Shown in pieces: positions 21,014 to 21,031 of a stretch of DNA of 21,031 bases. The DNA is from CAYTAP01 sp964435775. GTDB lineage: Bacteria > Planctomycetota > Phycisphaerae > Tepidisphaerales > Tepidisphaeraceae. The translations under genes were made by a program, and so were the position numbers. The DNA lies in NCBI GenBank assembly GCA_964435775.1, contig CAYTAP010000074.1, positions 1 to 21,031 on the forward strand. Direction: 5' to 3'. The first letter of the stretch is position 1, and each line of letters begins with the position of its first letter. The notes under the pieces were generated by a model. It was not told the DNA's origin and made no database searches. It saw nothing but the letters and a program-made list of their open reading frames with translations.

Positions 21014-21031
21014 CGTCTTAGAGGAAGGCGG

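Overview
The window looks like a GC-rich chromosomal segment of a planctomycete, probably of the Phycisphaerae type. Two secreted proteins end in PEP-CTERM sorting tails (VPEP, then a hydrophobic stretch, then an Arg-rich end). There is a bacterial leucyl-transferase (Bpt), a GT87-type membrane glycosyltransferase, an HNH protein of a type common in planctomycetes and cyanobacteria, and many GC-rich palindromic repeats between genes. The placement is inferred from gene content and was not checked by a search.

Layout. 1-2000: a leader region, then a DUF2156-GNAT fusion protein. 1972-2327: an island of nested palindromes. 2328-4167: a PEP-CTERM protein and a divergent bpt. 4300-5799: an AT-rich repeat, a single-domain response regulator and a tRNase Z-like hydrolase. 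5849-6968: a HigBA-like toxin-antitoxin operon with a third overlapping gene. 6971-8286: tRNA-Thr(UGU) and greA on the minus strand, diverging from a solitary atpC. 8529-11148: a second PEP-CTERM protein, a small coiled-coil protein and a Pro/Ala-rich membrane protein. 11322-12986: ychF and a lone hicB-like gene. 13138-16962: a minus-strand block of mnmA, GT9 glycosyltransferase, metallo-beta-lactamase-fold hydrolase and dgkA, interrupted by repeats. 17142-20945: rsgA, a GT87-like protein and an HNH protein. A further repeat lies at the right edge.

Most genes are ordinary housekeeping functions: tRNA modification and processing (mnmA, tRNase Z, tRNA-Thr), ribosome-associated NTPases (rsgA, ychF), transcript cleavage (greA), ATP synthase (atpC), N-end-rule tagging (bpt) and envelope functions (dgkA, GT9, GT87, PEP-CTERM).

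The unusual signal is the repeat landscape. Several families consist of the head GTAG followed by a GC hairpin, often as inverted pairs. This is the layout of REP/BIME elements mobilised by REP-associated tyrosine transposases. They sit between convergent genes, supply the TAG stop codon of dgkA and of the hydrolase gene, and in one case a perfect 72-bp inverted pair lies inside the open GT87 frame as exactly 24 codons. A second GC-rich repeat lies in the same gene. Other points of interest are a promoter plus terminator-like hairpin ahead of greA (resembling the E. coli GraL attenuator), an RsgA with no zinc-binding cysteines, an orphan atpC, and the third gene of the toxin-antitoxin operon.
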